Assembly: GCA_014804185.1 (NCBI GenBank)
Contig: JAAVAG010000067.1
Location: 1 to 9,988 of the forward strand
Reading direction: 5' to 3'
DNA from: Lachnospiraceae bacterium
GTDB taxonomy: Bacteria > Bacillota > Clostridia > Lachnospirales > Lachnospiraceae
Length of the DNA stretch: 9,988 bases
In this document: one piece after another, positions 1 through 6,954 of the stretch
Layout of the letters: each line of letters starts with the position of its first letter
Position numbering within the stretch: the stretch's first letter is position 1
The notes under the pieces: generated by a model
Told to the model about the DNA's origin: nothing
The model's database searches: none
The model's input: the letters and a program-made list of their open reading frames with translations, nothing else
Program-made: the position numbers and the translations under genes

Positions 1-1
1 T

Positions 2-373
2 CAGCTGCTCGGTTTCTACGGCTCCAAGGCCATCGGCGTGAACGCGCAGTCCCAGAATATGGCTGCGGCCGTTGCGTTCGCAACATTCATCGGCAACGAG
101 GAGAACCAGCTTCTGCGCTATGAGTTGTCCGCACAGATTCCTGCCAACATTGCAGCGGGCGACAGTGAGAAAGTAAAGTCCGATCCTCTTGCTGTGGTTC
201 TGATCGACGAGTCCAACAACGCCAGTGTGGCACAGCCTGTAAACTCCGTATTTGCTGCCAGATACTGGTCTTACGCGGGAGCAATCGCTACAGAGATCAG
301 GAGCGGTGAAATTAATAAGAACAATGTCCAGGAGAAATTGGATGCCTTTGTTGCGTCAATGACGGCAGAGTAA
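2..373 (+). CDS. ABC transporter sugar-binding protein, C-terminal fragment (MalE-like)
   Basis: This is the last 123 codons of a gene whose start lies left of the window; the frame is open from base 2, so the GTG at 38 is an internal valine and not a start. The visible part resembles the C-terminal lobe of cluster-1 family extracellular solute-binding proteins (maltose/maltodextrin type): an alanine-rich helical stretch (MAAAVAFATFIGNEENQ), then NSVFAARYWSYAGA, and a final helix ending NVQEKLDAFVASM before TAA. Such proteins are lipid-anchored outside the membrane in Gram-positives and deliver sugar to the permease pair. The two permease genes directly downstream support this role. The signal peptide, lipobox and most ligand-binding residues are outside the window, so the maltodextrin specificity is inferred from context only. 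Confidence 0.85.
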   Translation, partial: QLLGFYGSKAIGVNAQSQNMAAAVAFATFIGNEENQLLRYELSAQIPANIAAGDSEKVKSDPLAVVLIDESNNASVAQPVNSVFAARYWSYAGAIATEIRSGEINKNNVQEKLDAFVASMTAE

Positions 374-399
374 TTTCAGCAGCCGGATTTTGAACATGC

Positions 400-434
400 A
401 CAGGGGCGCCGCTTCAAAGGCGCCCCTGTTTTGA
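400..434 (+). terminator. Hairpin terminator/attenuator between binding-protein and permease genes
   Basis: An 11-bp perfect stem (400-410 with 419-429, GC-rich core CAGGGGCGCC / GGCGCCCCTG) closes an 8-base loop and is followed by a short TTTT (429-432) and then GATT. It sits 27 bases after the stop of the binding protein and about 57 bases before the malF-like start. The weak T run suggests partial rather than complete termination. A stem-loop here commonly lets the binding protein be made in excess over the membrane components, either by attenuation or by stabilising the upstream mRNA end. No clear promoter is visible between it and the next gene. Confidence 0.8.
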
Positions 435-490
435 TTACAATAAGCTGGCTCGCGGAGCGTGACAGCGTTTGTTATGACGGGAGGTTTCAC

Positions 491-1885
491 ATGGGAATCT
501 TTAAAAAGAAAGCCGAGCCAATAGGAATCAGGCCGAGGGACGAGAGTGTCGCAAGGGTATTTAAGAAAGGCAATCTGATCACCAGACTTTCCTTTTTTAT
601 CTTTGGTCTCGGAAATATTGTCAATAAACAGATCGCCAGAGGACTGATCTTTCTGGCACTTGAGATCGCATATTTTGTGTATATGATCCTGTTCGGCATC
701 GGTTCTATCGGCAATTTCATTACACTGGGTACGGTGGAACAGGGGCAGGTATACAATGAGACACTTGGAATTTACGAGTATTCGCTGGGAGATAACTCCA
801 TGCTCTGCCTGTTGTACGGTGTGATTACTCTGGTGCTGACGGCGGGGCTGATCTTTGTGGCATGCATGTCCGCCAAGAGCGCCTACTGCACGCAGGTACG
901 TCTGGAAAAGGGACAGAATATTCCGTCTTTCCGGGATGATATCAGATCCCTAAAGGAAGAGAACCTGCATGCTTTTCTGCTGACTTTCCCGATTATCGGA
1001 ATCATCTGCTTTACCATTATACCTTTGGTATTTATGATTCTGATTGCGTTTACCAGTTATGACCACACCCATCAGCCGCCCGGAAAACTGTTTTCCTGGG
1101 TAGGGCTTGACAACTTTAAATCCATCATCAGTTCCAGCAGTTCACTGGCGGCGACGTTCTGGCCGGTCCTGGGCTGGACGCTGATCTGGGCAGTGACGGC
1201 TACCGTAAGCTGCTATATCCTCGGATTGCTGCTTGCGCTTCTGATCAACCGCAAGGGAACAAGGATCAAAGGGTTCTGGAGATTTATGTTTGTGCTGTCC
1301 GTAGCGGTGCCGCAGTTTGTCACCCTGCTCAGCATGAAGACGATTTTCAACGCAAACGGACCGGTAAATGTCCTGCTGAGGGAGATCGGACTGATAGGAG
1401 CGACGGAGTCCATTCCGTTCTTCACGGATTCTCTGTATGCCAAGATCACGATCATATGTATCAATATCTGGATCGGCGTGCCGTTTACCATGCTTTCTAC
1501 CACGGGTATTCTGCAGAATATCCCGGCGGAACTGTATGAGGCAGCCAAGATCGACGGTGCGGGCGCACCCACGATTTTCAGAAAGATCACACTGCCGTAT
1601 ATGCTGTTTGTTATGACGCCGAACCTGATCACGTCTTTCACGGGTAATATCAATAACTTCAATGTGATCTATCTGCTGTCGGGCGGCGGACCTGACTCTC
1701 TGGAGTACTATTTTGCGGGCAAGACGGATCTGCTGGTCACCTGGCTGTATAAGCTGACCATTACGCAGAAAGACTACAATCTGGGCGCCGTGATCGGCAT
1801 TCTGGTATTTATCATTCTTGCCGTACTGTCACTGACAACCTACCGCCGTACAGGCGCATATAAAGACGAGGGGGCGTTCCAATAA
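491..1885 (+). CDS. malF: Maltodextrin-type ABC transporter permease, MalF-like
   Basis: A 464-residue inner-membrane permease subunit of a carbohydrate (CUT1-type) importer. Start ATG 491 is chosen because GGGAGG at 479-484 lies 6 bases upstream; the longer reading from TTG 431 would begin inside the T run of the preceding hairpin. A lysine-rich cytoplasmic N-terminus precedes hydrophobic segments near residues 51-72, 106-126, 162-187, 227-252, 262-284, 316-336 and 432-451. The extra N-terminal membrane pair before the core is typical of MalF rather than shorter permeases such as MsmF. The ATPase-contacting EAA loop starts at E350 (EAAKIDGAGAPTIFRKITLP), with the conserved glycine and the I-LP end. 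It pairs with the MalG-like protein encoded next. No ATPase gene is visible, so a shared MsmX/MalK-type ATPase encoded elsewhere is likely. The exact sugar is inferred from the downstream glycosidases. Confidence 0.92.
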   Translation: MGIFKKKAEPIGIRPRDESVARVFKKGNLITRLSFFIFGLGNIVNKQIARGLIFLALEIAYFVYMILFGIGSIGNFITLGTVEQGQVYNETLGIYEYSLGDNSMLCLLYGVITLVLTAGLIFVACMSAKSAYCTQVRLEKGQNIPSFRDDIRSLKEENLHAFLLTFPIIGIICFTIIPLVFMILIAFTSYDHTHQPPGKLFSWVGLDNFKSIISSSSSLAATFWPVLGWTLIWAVTATVSCYILGLLLALLINRKGTRIKGFWRFMFVLSVAVPQFVTLLSMKTIFNANGPVNVLLREIGLIGATESIPFFTDSLYAKITIICINIWIGVPFTMLSTTGILQNIPAELYEAAKIDGAGAPTIFRKITLPYMLFVMTPNLITSFTGNINNFNVIYLLSGGGPDSLEYYFAGKTDLLVTWLYKLTITQKDYNLGAVIGILVFIILAVLSLTTYRRTGAYKDEGAFQ

Positions 1886-2757
1886 TGAAAGCGAAGAGAT
1901 TTATTACCAATACAGCCTGTCATATCCTGCTGGCCGTCCTCAGCGTTATCTGGGTGCTGCCGATCTTCTATGTCATCCTGACATCGTTCCGTGCGGAGGG
2001 TGGCTCTTACAAGAGTTATATATGGCCGAGAGGGTATACGCTGGATAACTATAAAGAGTTGATTATGGGTGTCAACAGCAAGATTCAGGGAGGCACAAGC
2101 ATCGACTTTACGAGATGGTTCCTCAACACACTGGTTATTGCGATCTTCAGCACAATACTTTCCGCGTTTTTCGTGCTGTGCGTCTCCTATGTTATGAGCC
2201 GCCTGCGCTTTAAGATGCGCAAGCCTTTTATGAATATCGCGCTGATTCTGGGAATGTTCCCGGGCTTCATGTCCATGATCGCCGTTTACTATATTCTGAA
2301 AGGACTTGGCCTTCTGGAAACCGGCGTACTGAAACAGGTTTCCCTGGTGCTGGTCTATTCCGGCGGCGCCGGGCTGGGCTTCTATATGGCGAAAGGGTTT
2401 TTTGACACGATTTCCAAATCCATCGATGAGGCCGCCTATATCGACGGCGCCACAAAATGGGATACTTTTATTCGTATCACGATTCCGCTGTCAAAGCCCA
2501 TTATCACATATACGCTGATCACCGCCTTTATGGGACCCTGGGTGGATTATATTTTCGCCAAGGTTATCATGGGAAATGACACGCCGTATTATACCATTGC
2601 CATCGGGCTTTGGACCATGCTGGAGCAGGAGTATGTGGAATATTACTATACACAGTTCTATGCGGGCTGCGTACTGATATCGATTCCCATCGCCATTCTG
2701 TTCCTGCTGACGCAGAAGTGTTATGCAGAAGGCGTGGCAGGAGCCGTAAAGGGTTAA
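1885..2757 (+). CDS. malG: Maltodextrin-type ABC transporter permease, MalG-like
   Basis: A 290-residue second permease subunit. Its ATG shares one base with the TAA of the preceding gene (TAATG), so the two are probably translationally coupled; GAGGGGG at 1868-1874 serves as ribosome binding site, 10 bases upstream. Hydrophobic segments fall near residues 12-33, 80-104, 117-138, 151-170, 205-225 and 261-277, giving the six expected for MalG. The periplasm-side region after the first segment contains TSFR and WPRGYTLDNYKEL, as usual in this family. The EAA loop begins at E182 (EAAYIDGATKWDTFIRITIP) and would dock on the ATPase. Length and C-terminal GxxxGAVKG-like ending (AEGVAGAVKG) match MalG proteins. 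Sugar specificity is inferred from the neighbours. Confidence 0.92.
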   Translation: MKAKRFITNTACHILLAVLSVIWVLPIFYVILTSFRAEGGSYKSYIWPRGYTLDNYKELIMGVNSKIQGGTSIDFTRWFLNTLVIAIFSTILSAFFVLCVSYVMSRLRFKMRKPFMNIALILGMFPGFMSMIAVYYILKGLGLLETGVLKQVSLVLVYSGGAGLGFYMAKGFFDTISKSIDEAAYIDGATKWDTFIRITIPLSKPIITYTLITAFMGPWVDYIFAKVIMGNDTPYYTIAIGLWTMLEQEYVEYYYTQFYAGCVLISIPIAILFLLTQKCYAEGVAGAVKG

Positions 2758-2794
2758 TCCTGCGCCGGGGCATGAAAAGCTGCTTTTGGCAGGA
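2758..2794. repeat. Nested inverted repeat just after malG-like stop
   Basis: Immediately after the malG-like TAA, TCCTGC (2758-2763) is matched by GCAGGA (2789-2794). Inside it lies a 13-base palindrome, AAAAGC-T-GCTTTT (2775-2787). The inner palindrome could be an operator-like site or a cruciform, but it does not match a catabolite-repression (cre) consensus well and has no clear T run after it. Its function is unknown. Confidence 0.35.
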
Positions 2795-2820
2795 CACATG
2801 CTCAGAAAATTGATATATAC

Positions 2821-2868
2821 AGAGTGCTGCTGCAGAATATGGACTATATTTTGTGGCAGCACTTTTCT
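2821..2868 (+). terminator. Long hairpin with T-rich 3' flank between malG-like and pullulanase genes
   Basis: Arms 2821-2840 and 2846-2865 can pair continuously over 20 positions (four of them G-U) around the 5-base loop GGACT. The lower part (AGTGCTGC at 2823-2830 with GCAGCACT at 2856-2863) is perfect. The right arm runs into TTTTCT (2863-2868), so it can act as a Rho-independent terminator or attenuator in the plus direction; alternatively it may be an RNA processing or stabilising element. It ends 35 bases before the pullulanase start and may lower expression of the enzymes relative to the transporter. No good promoter is seen after it. Confidence 0.6.
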
Positions 2869-2887
2869 AACCGAAATAACCGTTGCC

Positions 2888-2905
2888 GGGGAGTGAATAA
2901 CATTG
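2888..2905 (+). promoter_or_regulatory. Ribosome binding site with TTG start of the pullulanase gene
   Basis: GGGGAG at 2888-2893 lies 9 bases before TTG 2903-2905. An in-frame TGA at 2894-2896 blocks any start further upstream, and the ATG at 2907 is out of frame. The next in-frame ATG is about 60 codons inside, within the conserved N-terminal domain. TTG is therefore the start that the sequence forces. Confidence 0.8.
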
Positions 2906-4846
2906 AATGACAATAATTTTTTTAATTACAGCAGGGAATTTGACGATAGGTTCCGATATGACGGAAAGGATCTCGGGGTGAGATGCGCAGAGGGCAGAAC
3001 CGTATTTAAGGTGTGGAGCCCTTTCGCGGAGAGCGTAGAACTTCGTCTGTATCGGGATGCGGCTGCACAGCCTGTCCTGAAGAGGGAGATGCAGAACCGG
3101 CAGAGGGGAATATGGGAACAGGAATTTCAGGAAAGTCTGCACGGAATGTACTATGATTATCTGGTGCGGTCAGGGGGAAAAGAAGTGCGGACGGCGGATC
3201 CTTATGCGGTGAGCTGCAGCTGCAATGGTGAGAAGAGTATGGTGCTGGATCTGAGGCTGACGGATCCGCCGGGATTTTCGCTGGACAGTGCGCCGCCTAA
3301 GGGGCAGGAGCAGATCATCTATGAACTGCATATAAAAGATTTTTCTTATGATGAAAACAGCGGCATACCGCAAAAGCTGCGCGGAAAATACAAGGCGTTT
3401 ACGGTGGCGGGAGAGGACGGCACAGAGCCGGTATGTATCCGGCACCTGAAAGAACTGGGGATCACACATGTGCATCTGCTGCCCTTTTTCGACTATGGCT
3501 CCGTGGATGAGGCCGGGGACGGCTCGCAGTTTAACTGGGGGTATGATCCGTATAATTATAATGTTCCGGAGGGCTCCTATGCCACGGACCCACAGGACGG
3601 GGCGGTCCGGGTCAGGGAGTGCAAGGAGATGATACAGGCGCTGCATGCCATGGGAATCCGGGTTGTTATGGATGTCGTATACAATCATACCTACAGGACG
3701 GATTCCTGGCTGCAGAGGATGGCGCCCGGTTATTATTACCGTCATATGGAGGACGGAAGTCTGGCCAACGGCTCCGACTGCGGCAATGATATCGCCGCCG
3801 GGCGCGCCATGGCGGATAACTATATTGCGGATTCCGTTCTGTATTGGGCCAGGGAATATCACATAGACGGATTTCGGTTTGATCTGATGGGACTGCTGAC
3901 AGTGGAACTGATGAACCGGATCAGACGGGAACTGGATGAGGAATTCGGCGTCGGGGAAAAACTTATGTATGGAGAGCCGTGGAGTGCATTCAGTTCGCCC
4001 ATGGAGGAGGGGATGAAACCGGCGCTGAAAGAGAATGCCTCTTATCTGGACAATGGGATCGGTATCTTCAGCGACGATACCAGAGATGCCATAAAGGGAA
4101 GCGTGTTCCAGGAGAAAGAACCGGGATTTGTCAACGGGGGAAGCGACCTGGAGCAGCGGATTCTACATGCCGTGACAGGGTGGAAGGATGGGGGAGCATG
4201 CTTTGTTCCCAAAAGCTGCGAGCAGATTATCAATTATGTCTCGGCTCATGACAATTTTTCCCTGTGGGATAAGCTGGTGTTGTCCATGCACAGGGGAACT
4301 GTCGATTTCACGGAACCTTACGAGGATGTTATGGCGGCCAATAAGCTGGCGGCTTTTATCTATTTTACCTGTCAGGGCAGCCTGTTCATGCAGGCGGGGG
4401 AGGAATTCGGGCGGACAAAGTTTGGGGAGGACAACAGCTACTGCTCCGCACCGGAGATCAATATGCTAAGATGGGAGCAGGCCGCGCGGTTCGGCGACCT
4501 GGTGGAGTATTATAAGGGACTGATCCGGCTCAGAAAAAGTCTGCCCGGATTGTGTGATAAATCTCCGGCCGCGGCGCAGCGCGTCACCCAAAAGCGGATT
4601 TATCGGGATGGCGTAGTCTCTTTCCGGGTGGACAATAAGACCGCATATGGGCGGGAAGAATGGGAAGAACTGCTGATCGTATACAATGCGTCTCCCCACA
4701 GTTATACGCTGGAACTGCCGCAGGCAGAGGGGGGCGGTTGGACGATTCTGGCGGACGGCAGCGGGACAGACTGCAGAAAAAGCGCAGCGGAAAGCGTGGA
4801 GATCGAGGGGCGCAGCGGCATGATGCTGGCGCGTGGTGCGTCATAG
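2903..4846 (+). CDS. pulA: Type I pullulanase, GH13 (alpha-1,6-debranching enzyme)
   Basis: A 647-residue enzyme that hydrolyses alpha-1,6 branches in pullulan, starch or glycogen limit dextrins. An N-terminal CBM48-like beta domain spans about residues 16-105 (FKVWSPFAESVELRLY). The type I pullulanase signature is FNWGYDP at 210-216. The GH13 conserved regions follow in order: DVVYNH from D257; DGFRFD with nucleophile D327; YGEPW with acid/base E358; SAHDN with transition-state stabiliser D450. A C-terminal beta domain ends the protein. There is no signal peptide or anchor, so it should act on imported oligosaccharides in the cytoplasm, and its length suits intracellular pullulanases. Translation starts at TTG, forced by an upstream in-frame stop. 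The GH133 gene follows 33 bases later. Isoamylase or GlgX-type debranching is the alternative, but the NWGYDP motif favours pullulanase. Confidence 0.93.
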   Translation: MNDNNFFNYSREFDDRFRYDGKDLGVRCAEGRTVFKVWSPFAESVELRLYRDAAAQPVLKREMQNRQRGIWEQEFQESLHGMYYDYLVRSGGKEVRTADPYAVSCSCNGEKSMVLDLRLTDPPGFSLDSAPPKGQEQIIYELHIKDFSYDENSGIPQKLRGKYKAFTVAGEDGTEPVCIRHLKELGITHVHLLPFFDYGSVDEAGDGSQFNWGYDPYNYNVPEGSYATDPQDGAVRVRECKEMIQALHAMGIRVVMDVVYNHTYRTDSWLQRMAPGYYYRHMEDGSLANGSDCGNDIAAGRAMADNYIADSVLYWAREYHIDGFRFDLMGLLTVELMNRIRRELDEEFGVGEKLMYGEPWSAFSSPMEEGMKPALKENASYLDNGIGIFSDDTRDAIKGSVFQEKEPGFVNGGSDLEQRILHAVTGWKDGGACFVPKSCEQIINYVSAHDNFSLWDKLVLSMHRGTVDFTEPYEDVMAANKLAAFIYFTCQGSLFMQAGEEFGRTKFGEDNSYCSAPEINMLRWEQAARFGDLVEYYKGLIRLRKSLPGLCDKSPAAAQRVTQKRIYRDGVVSFRVDNKTAYGREEWEELLIVYNASPHSYTLELPQAEGGGWTILADGSGTDCRKSAAESVEIEGRSGMMLARGAS

Positions 4847-4879
4847 ACAGGGTGAAAAACGGGGTGAGAGTAAGAGATT

Positions 4880-6871
4880 ATGAAATATATTTATGGAAAA
4901 CAGGACTGGAAGACGTTTGAGCGGGGAGAGGAAAACTGCTGTCTGATGACCAACGGACTGGGCGGTTTTTCCTCCCTGACCATGACGGGTTCCTGCGGCA
5001 GAAACGATCACGCCGTGCTGATGGCATGCGTGCACTCGCCCAACCACCGTTACAATATGATCCACAGGCTGGAGGAAATTTTAACGGTTGACGGGGGGCA
5101 AACACATATTTCCACCCAGGATTTTCTGGGGCATGCGGGAAGGGAGGAAGGCTTTCTCTATCAGACAAAGTTTACCTATGAGGATTATCCGCAGTGGACT
5201 TATGTGGTAAAGGGCGTGGAGGTTGTAAGGACTATAGCTTTGATGCAGGGGGAAAATACGGTGGGGATCTCTTATGAGATAGACAACCGCTCCGGCAGAG
5301 AGGTCACGCTGGAAGTGCTGCCCCATCTGCAGTTTGTGCCAAAGGGATGTCTGCTGACCCGGGAACAGAAGTTCAGTATAGAATGCGGAAAAGAAAACGT
5401 ATATGGGAAAACAGATGCGTGTGGGAATGCGGATGCGTGCGGGAAAATCAGCGCAGGCGGAAAGAGCCTGTATTTTCAGACAAACGGGCGGATCCGTGAG
5501 ATATCGACACGGTTTCGGGATGATCTGTACTACGCCTATGACGCATGCGACGGGAGGACCGAGCGGGGATGCACCGCGGTCAACCACAGTGTGTCGCTGA
5601 CGCTGAAAGCGGGGGAGAGGAATACGCTGTGGATGGTATACGGCATGTCTCCCATGCTTCCGGGTATGGAAGAGATCATCGGAGATATGGAGAGTCACAG
5701 GGGCAGGCTGCGGGAGCAGGCCGGGTTTGACGAGGAGATCCCACAGGCATTGTCGGTGGGGGCACATCAGTTTATCTCCTGCAGGGCCTCCACCGCAGGG
5801 CAGACGATTCTGGCGGGTTTTCCCTTTTTTGAGGACTGGGGCAGGGACACGATGATCGCCATGGTGGGATGCTGCCTGGCAGTCCGGCAGTACAAAACAG
5901 CAGAGAGTATACTGCGCACCTTTATGTCATACTGCAGGAAGGGGCTGATGCCGAATCTGTTTCCGGAGGGGAAAGAAGCGCCGGGGTACAATACGGTGGA
6001 TGCGGCGCTGTTGTTTATCATTGCGGTCTATGAGTATTACAGAAGGACACAGGACGCTGTATTTGTGCGCAGCGCCTACCAGACCATGGCGGAGATTATC
6101 GGCTGGTATCAAAACGGGACGGATTACGGAATCCGGATGGAGGAGGACGGTCTGATCACGGCGGGACAGGGATACGATCAGGTGACGTGGATGGATGTGA
6201 GAGTCGGTGAAATCCTGCCCACGCCCAGACATGGGAAGCCTGTGGAGATCAATGCCTACTGGTACAACGCACTGCGCATAATGCAGGAATTTCAGCGTCT
6301 GTATCCGGGGGATGAGAAAGATTACGGAGAGTTGGCGGACAGGGTAAAAGCGAATTTTGAAAGAAAATTCTGGAATGAGGAGACGGGCTGTCTGAGAGAT
6401 GTATTGTCGGGAACAAAAGCGGATCAGCAGATCCGGTGCAACCAGATCTGGGCCGTGTCGCTGCCATTTTCCGTGCTTTCGCCCGAGAGAGAACGGCAGG
6501 TGGTGGAGACGGTTTACAGAAAACTGTACACACCTTACGGTTTGCGTACGCTGGATCCGGCGGATGAAGAATTTCATCCCTGCTATGGGGGTGAGCAGTT
6601 GGAGCGGGATATGGCCTATCATCAGGGAACCGTCTGGGTGTTTCCGCTGGGCGGTTATTATCTGGCGTATCTGAAAGTAAACGGATATTCCGATGAGTCC
6701 AGGAAGCATGTCCGCAGGCAGCTGGAGAGCCTGAGCGCTGCCCTGCGGGAGGGCTGTATCGGTCAGCTGCCGGAGATTTATGACGGTGAGAACCCCACGT
6801 CTTCCAGGGGATGCTTTGCCCAGGCCTGGAGCGTGGGAGAGATTCTGAGAGTATACGACGCACTGCGGTGA
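4880..6871 (+). CDS. Bacterial glycogen-debranching enzyme / amylo-alpha-1,6-glucosidase, GH133
   Basis: A 663-residue enzyme expected to release glucose from single alpha-1,6-linked stubs. The N-terminal half (about 15-230) resembles the bacterial/archaeal GDE N-terminal beta domain (MTNGLGGFSSLTMTGSCGRNDHAVL). The C-terminal (alpha/alpha)6 part (about 285-660) carries FEDWGRDT at 317-324, then VTWMDVRVGEILPTPRHGKP, VEINAYWYNAL, HQGTVWVFPLGGYYL and AWSVGEILR, all characteristic of this family. It lacks the GH13 4-alpha-glucanotransferase half of the eukaryotic two-headed enzyme, so a separate transferase or pullulanase must shorten the branch first; the pullulanase is encoded 33 bases upstream. 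ATG 4880 is forced by in-frame TGA (4865) and TAA (4871); the ribosome binding site (GGTGAG, 4863-4868) is weak. No signal peptide is visible. A short repeat lies at residues 175-195. Confidence 0.92.
   Translation: MKYIYGKQDWKTFERGEENCCLMTNGLGGFSSLTMTGSCGRNDHAVLMACVHSPNHRYNMIHRLEEILTVDGGQTHISTQDFLGHAGREEGFLYQTKFTYEDYPQWTYVVKGVEVVRTIALMQGENTVGISYEIDNRSGREVTLEVLPHLQFVPKGCLLTREQKFSIECGKENVYGKTDACGNADACGKISAGGKSLYFQTNGRIREISTRFRDDLYYAYDACDGRTERGCTAVNHSVSLTLKAGERNTLWMVYGMSPMLPGMEEIIGDMESHRGRLREQAGFDEEIPQALSVGAHQFISCRASTAGQTILAGFPFFEDWGRDTMIAMVGCCLAVRQYKTAESILRTFMSYCRKGLMPNLFPEGKEAPGYNTVDAALLFIIAVYEYYRRTQDAVFVRSAYQTMAEIIGWYQNGTDYGIRMEEDGLITAGQGYDQVTWMDVRVGEILPTPRHGKPVEINAYWYNALRIMQEFQRLYPGDEKDYGELADRVKANFERKFWNEETGCLRDVLSGTKADQQIRCNQIWAVSLPFSVLSPERERQVVETVYRKLYTPYGLRTLDPADEEFHPCYGGEQLERDMAYHQGTVWVFPLGGYYLAYLKVNGYSDESRKHVRRQLESLSAALREGCIGQLPEIYDGENPTSSRGCFAQAWSVGEILRVYDALR
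5402..5464 (+). repeat. In-frame 18-base-period repeat within the GH133 gene
   Basis: The coding sequence holds degenerate six-codon units: YGKTDA (residues 175-180), CGNADA (181-186), CGKISA (187-192), then GGK. At the DNA level GATGCGT recurs exactly 18 bases apart (5414 and 5432), each followed by a near-identical G-rich stretch. The units sit between beta-domain segments, so they probably form a surface loop that grew by slippage or unequal duplication. Confidence 0.7.
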
Positions 6872-6936
6872 CTGCCGTGTGATCGTTTTGCAGGGAAAGC
6901 AGAGGCCGTTTCCCGGTCAGGGCAGCGCCGCCTGCA

Positions 6937-6942
6937 GGGAGG
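6937..6942 (+). promoter_or_regulatory. Ribosome binding site that decides the HAD gene start
   Basis: GGGAGG touches the ATG at 6943 directly, leaving no spacer, whereas it lies 12 bases before the in-frame ATG at 6955. The second ATG is therefore the better start, although 12 bases is long. Confidence 0.55.
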
Positions 6943-6954
6943 ATGGAAATAAAA

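Noticed and set aside
38..373. Complete small protein starting at GTG 38
   Set aside because: The same frame is open to the left edge and reads as the C-terminal lobe of a solute-binding protein, so it is a fragment of a longer gene.
431..490. N-terminal extension of the malF-like gene starting at TTG 431
   Set aside because: The TTG lies in the T run of the hairpin and has no ribosome binding site; ATG 491 has GGGAGG 6 bases upstream and a typical MalF start.
2810..2840. Possible promoter (TTGATA at 2810-2815) upstream of the pullulanase gene
   Set aside because: The -10 candidates are poor (CAGAAT at 17 bases, GAATAT at 19) and lie inside the hairpin arm.
3170..3862. Reverse-strand open frame of 230 codons opposite the pullulanase gene
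   Set aside because: It is aligned with the sense codons, lacks a recognisable family, and overlaps catalytic motifs of the real gene.
5927..6709. Long reverse-strand open frame opposite the GH133 gene
   Set aside because: It is codon-aligned with a clear sense gene, has no recognisable domain, and is explained by avoidance of TTA, CTA and TCA codons in the sense strand.
6872..6936. Small inverted repeat GGGAAA (6893-6898) / TTTCCC (6909-6914) between the GH133 and HAD genes
   Set aside because: It has only 6 bp with a 10-base loop and no T run, so it is too weak to call as a terminator.
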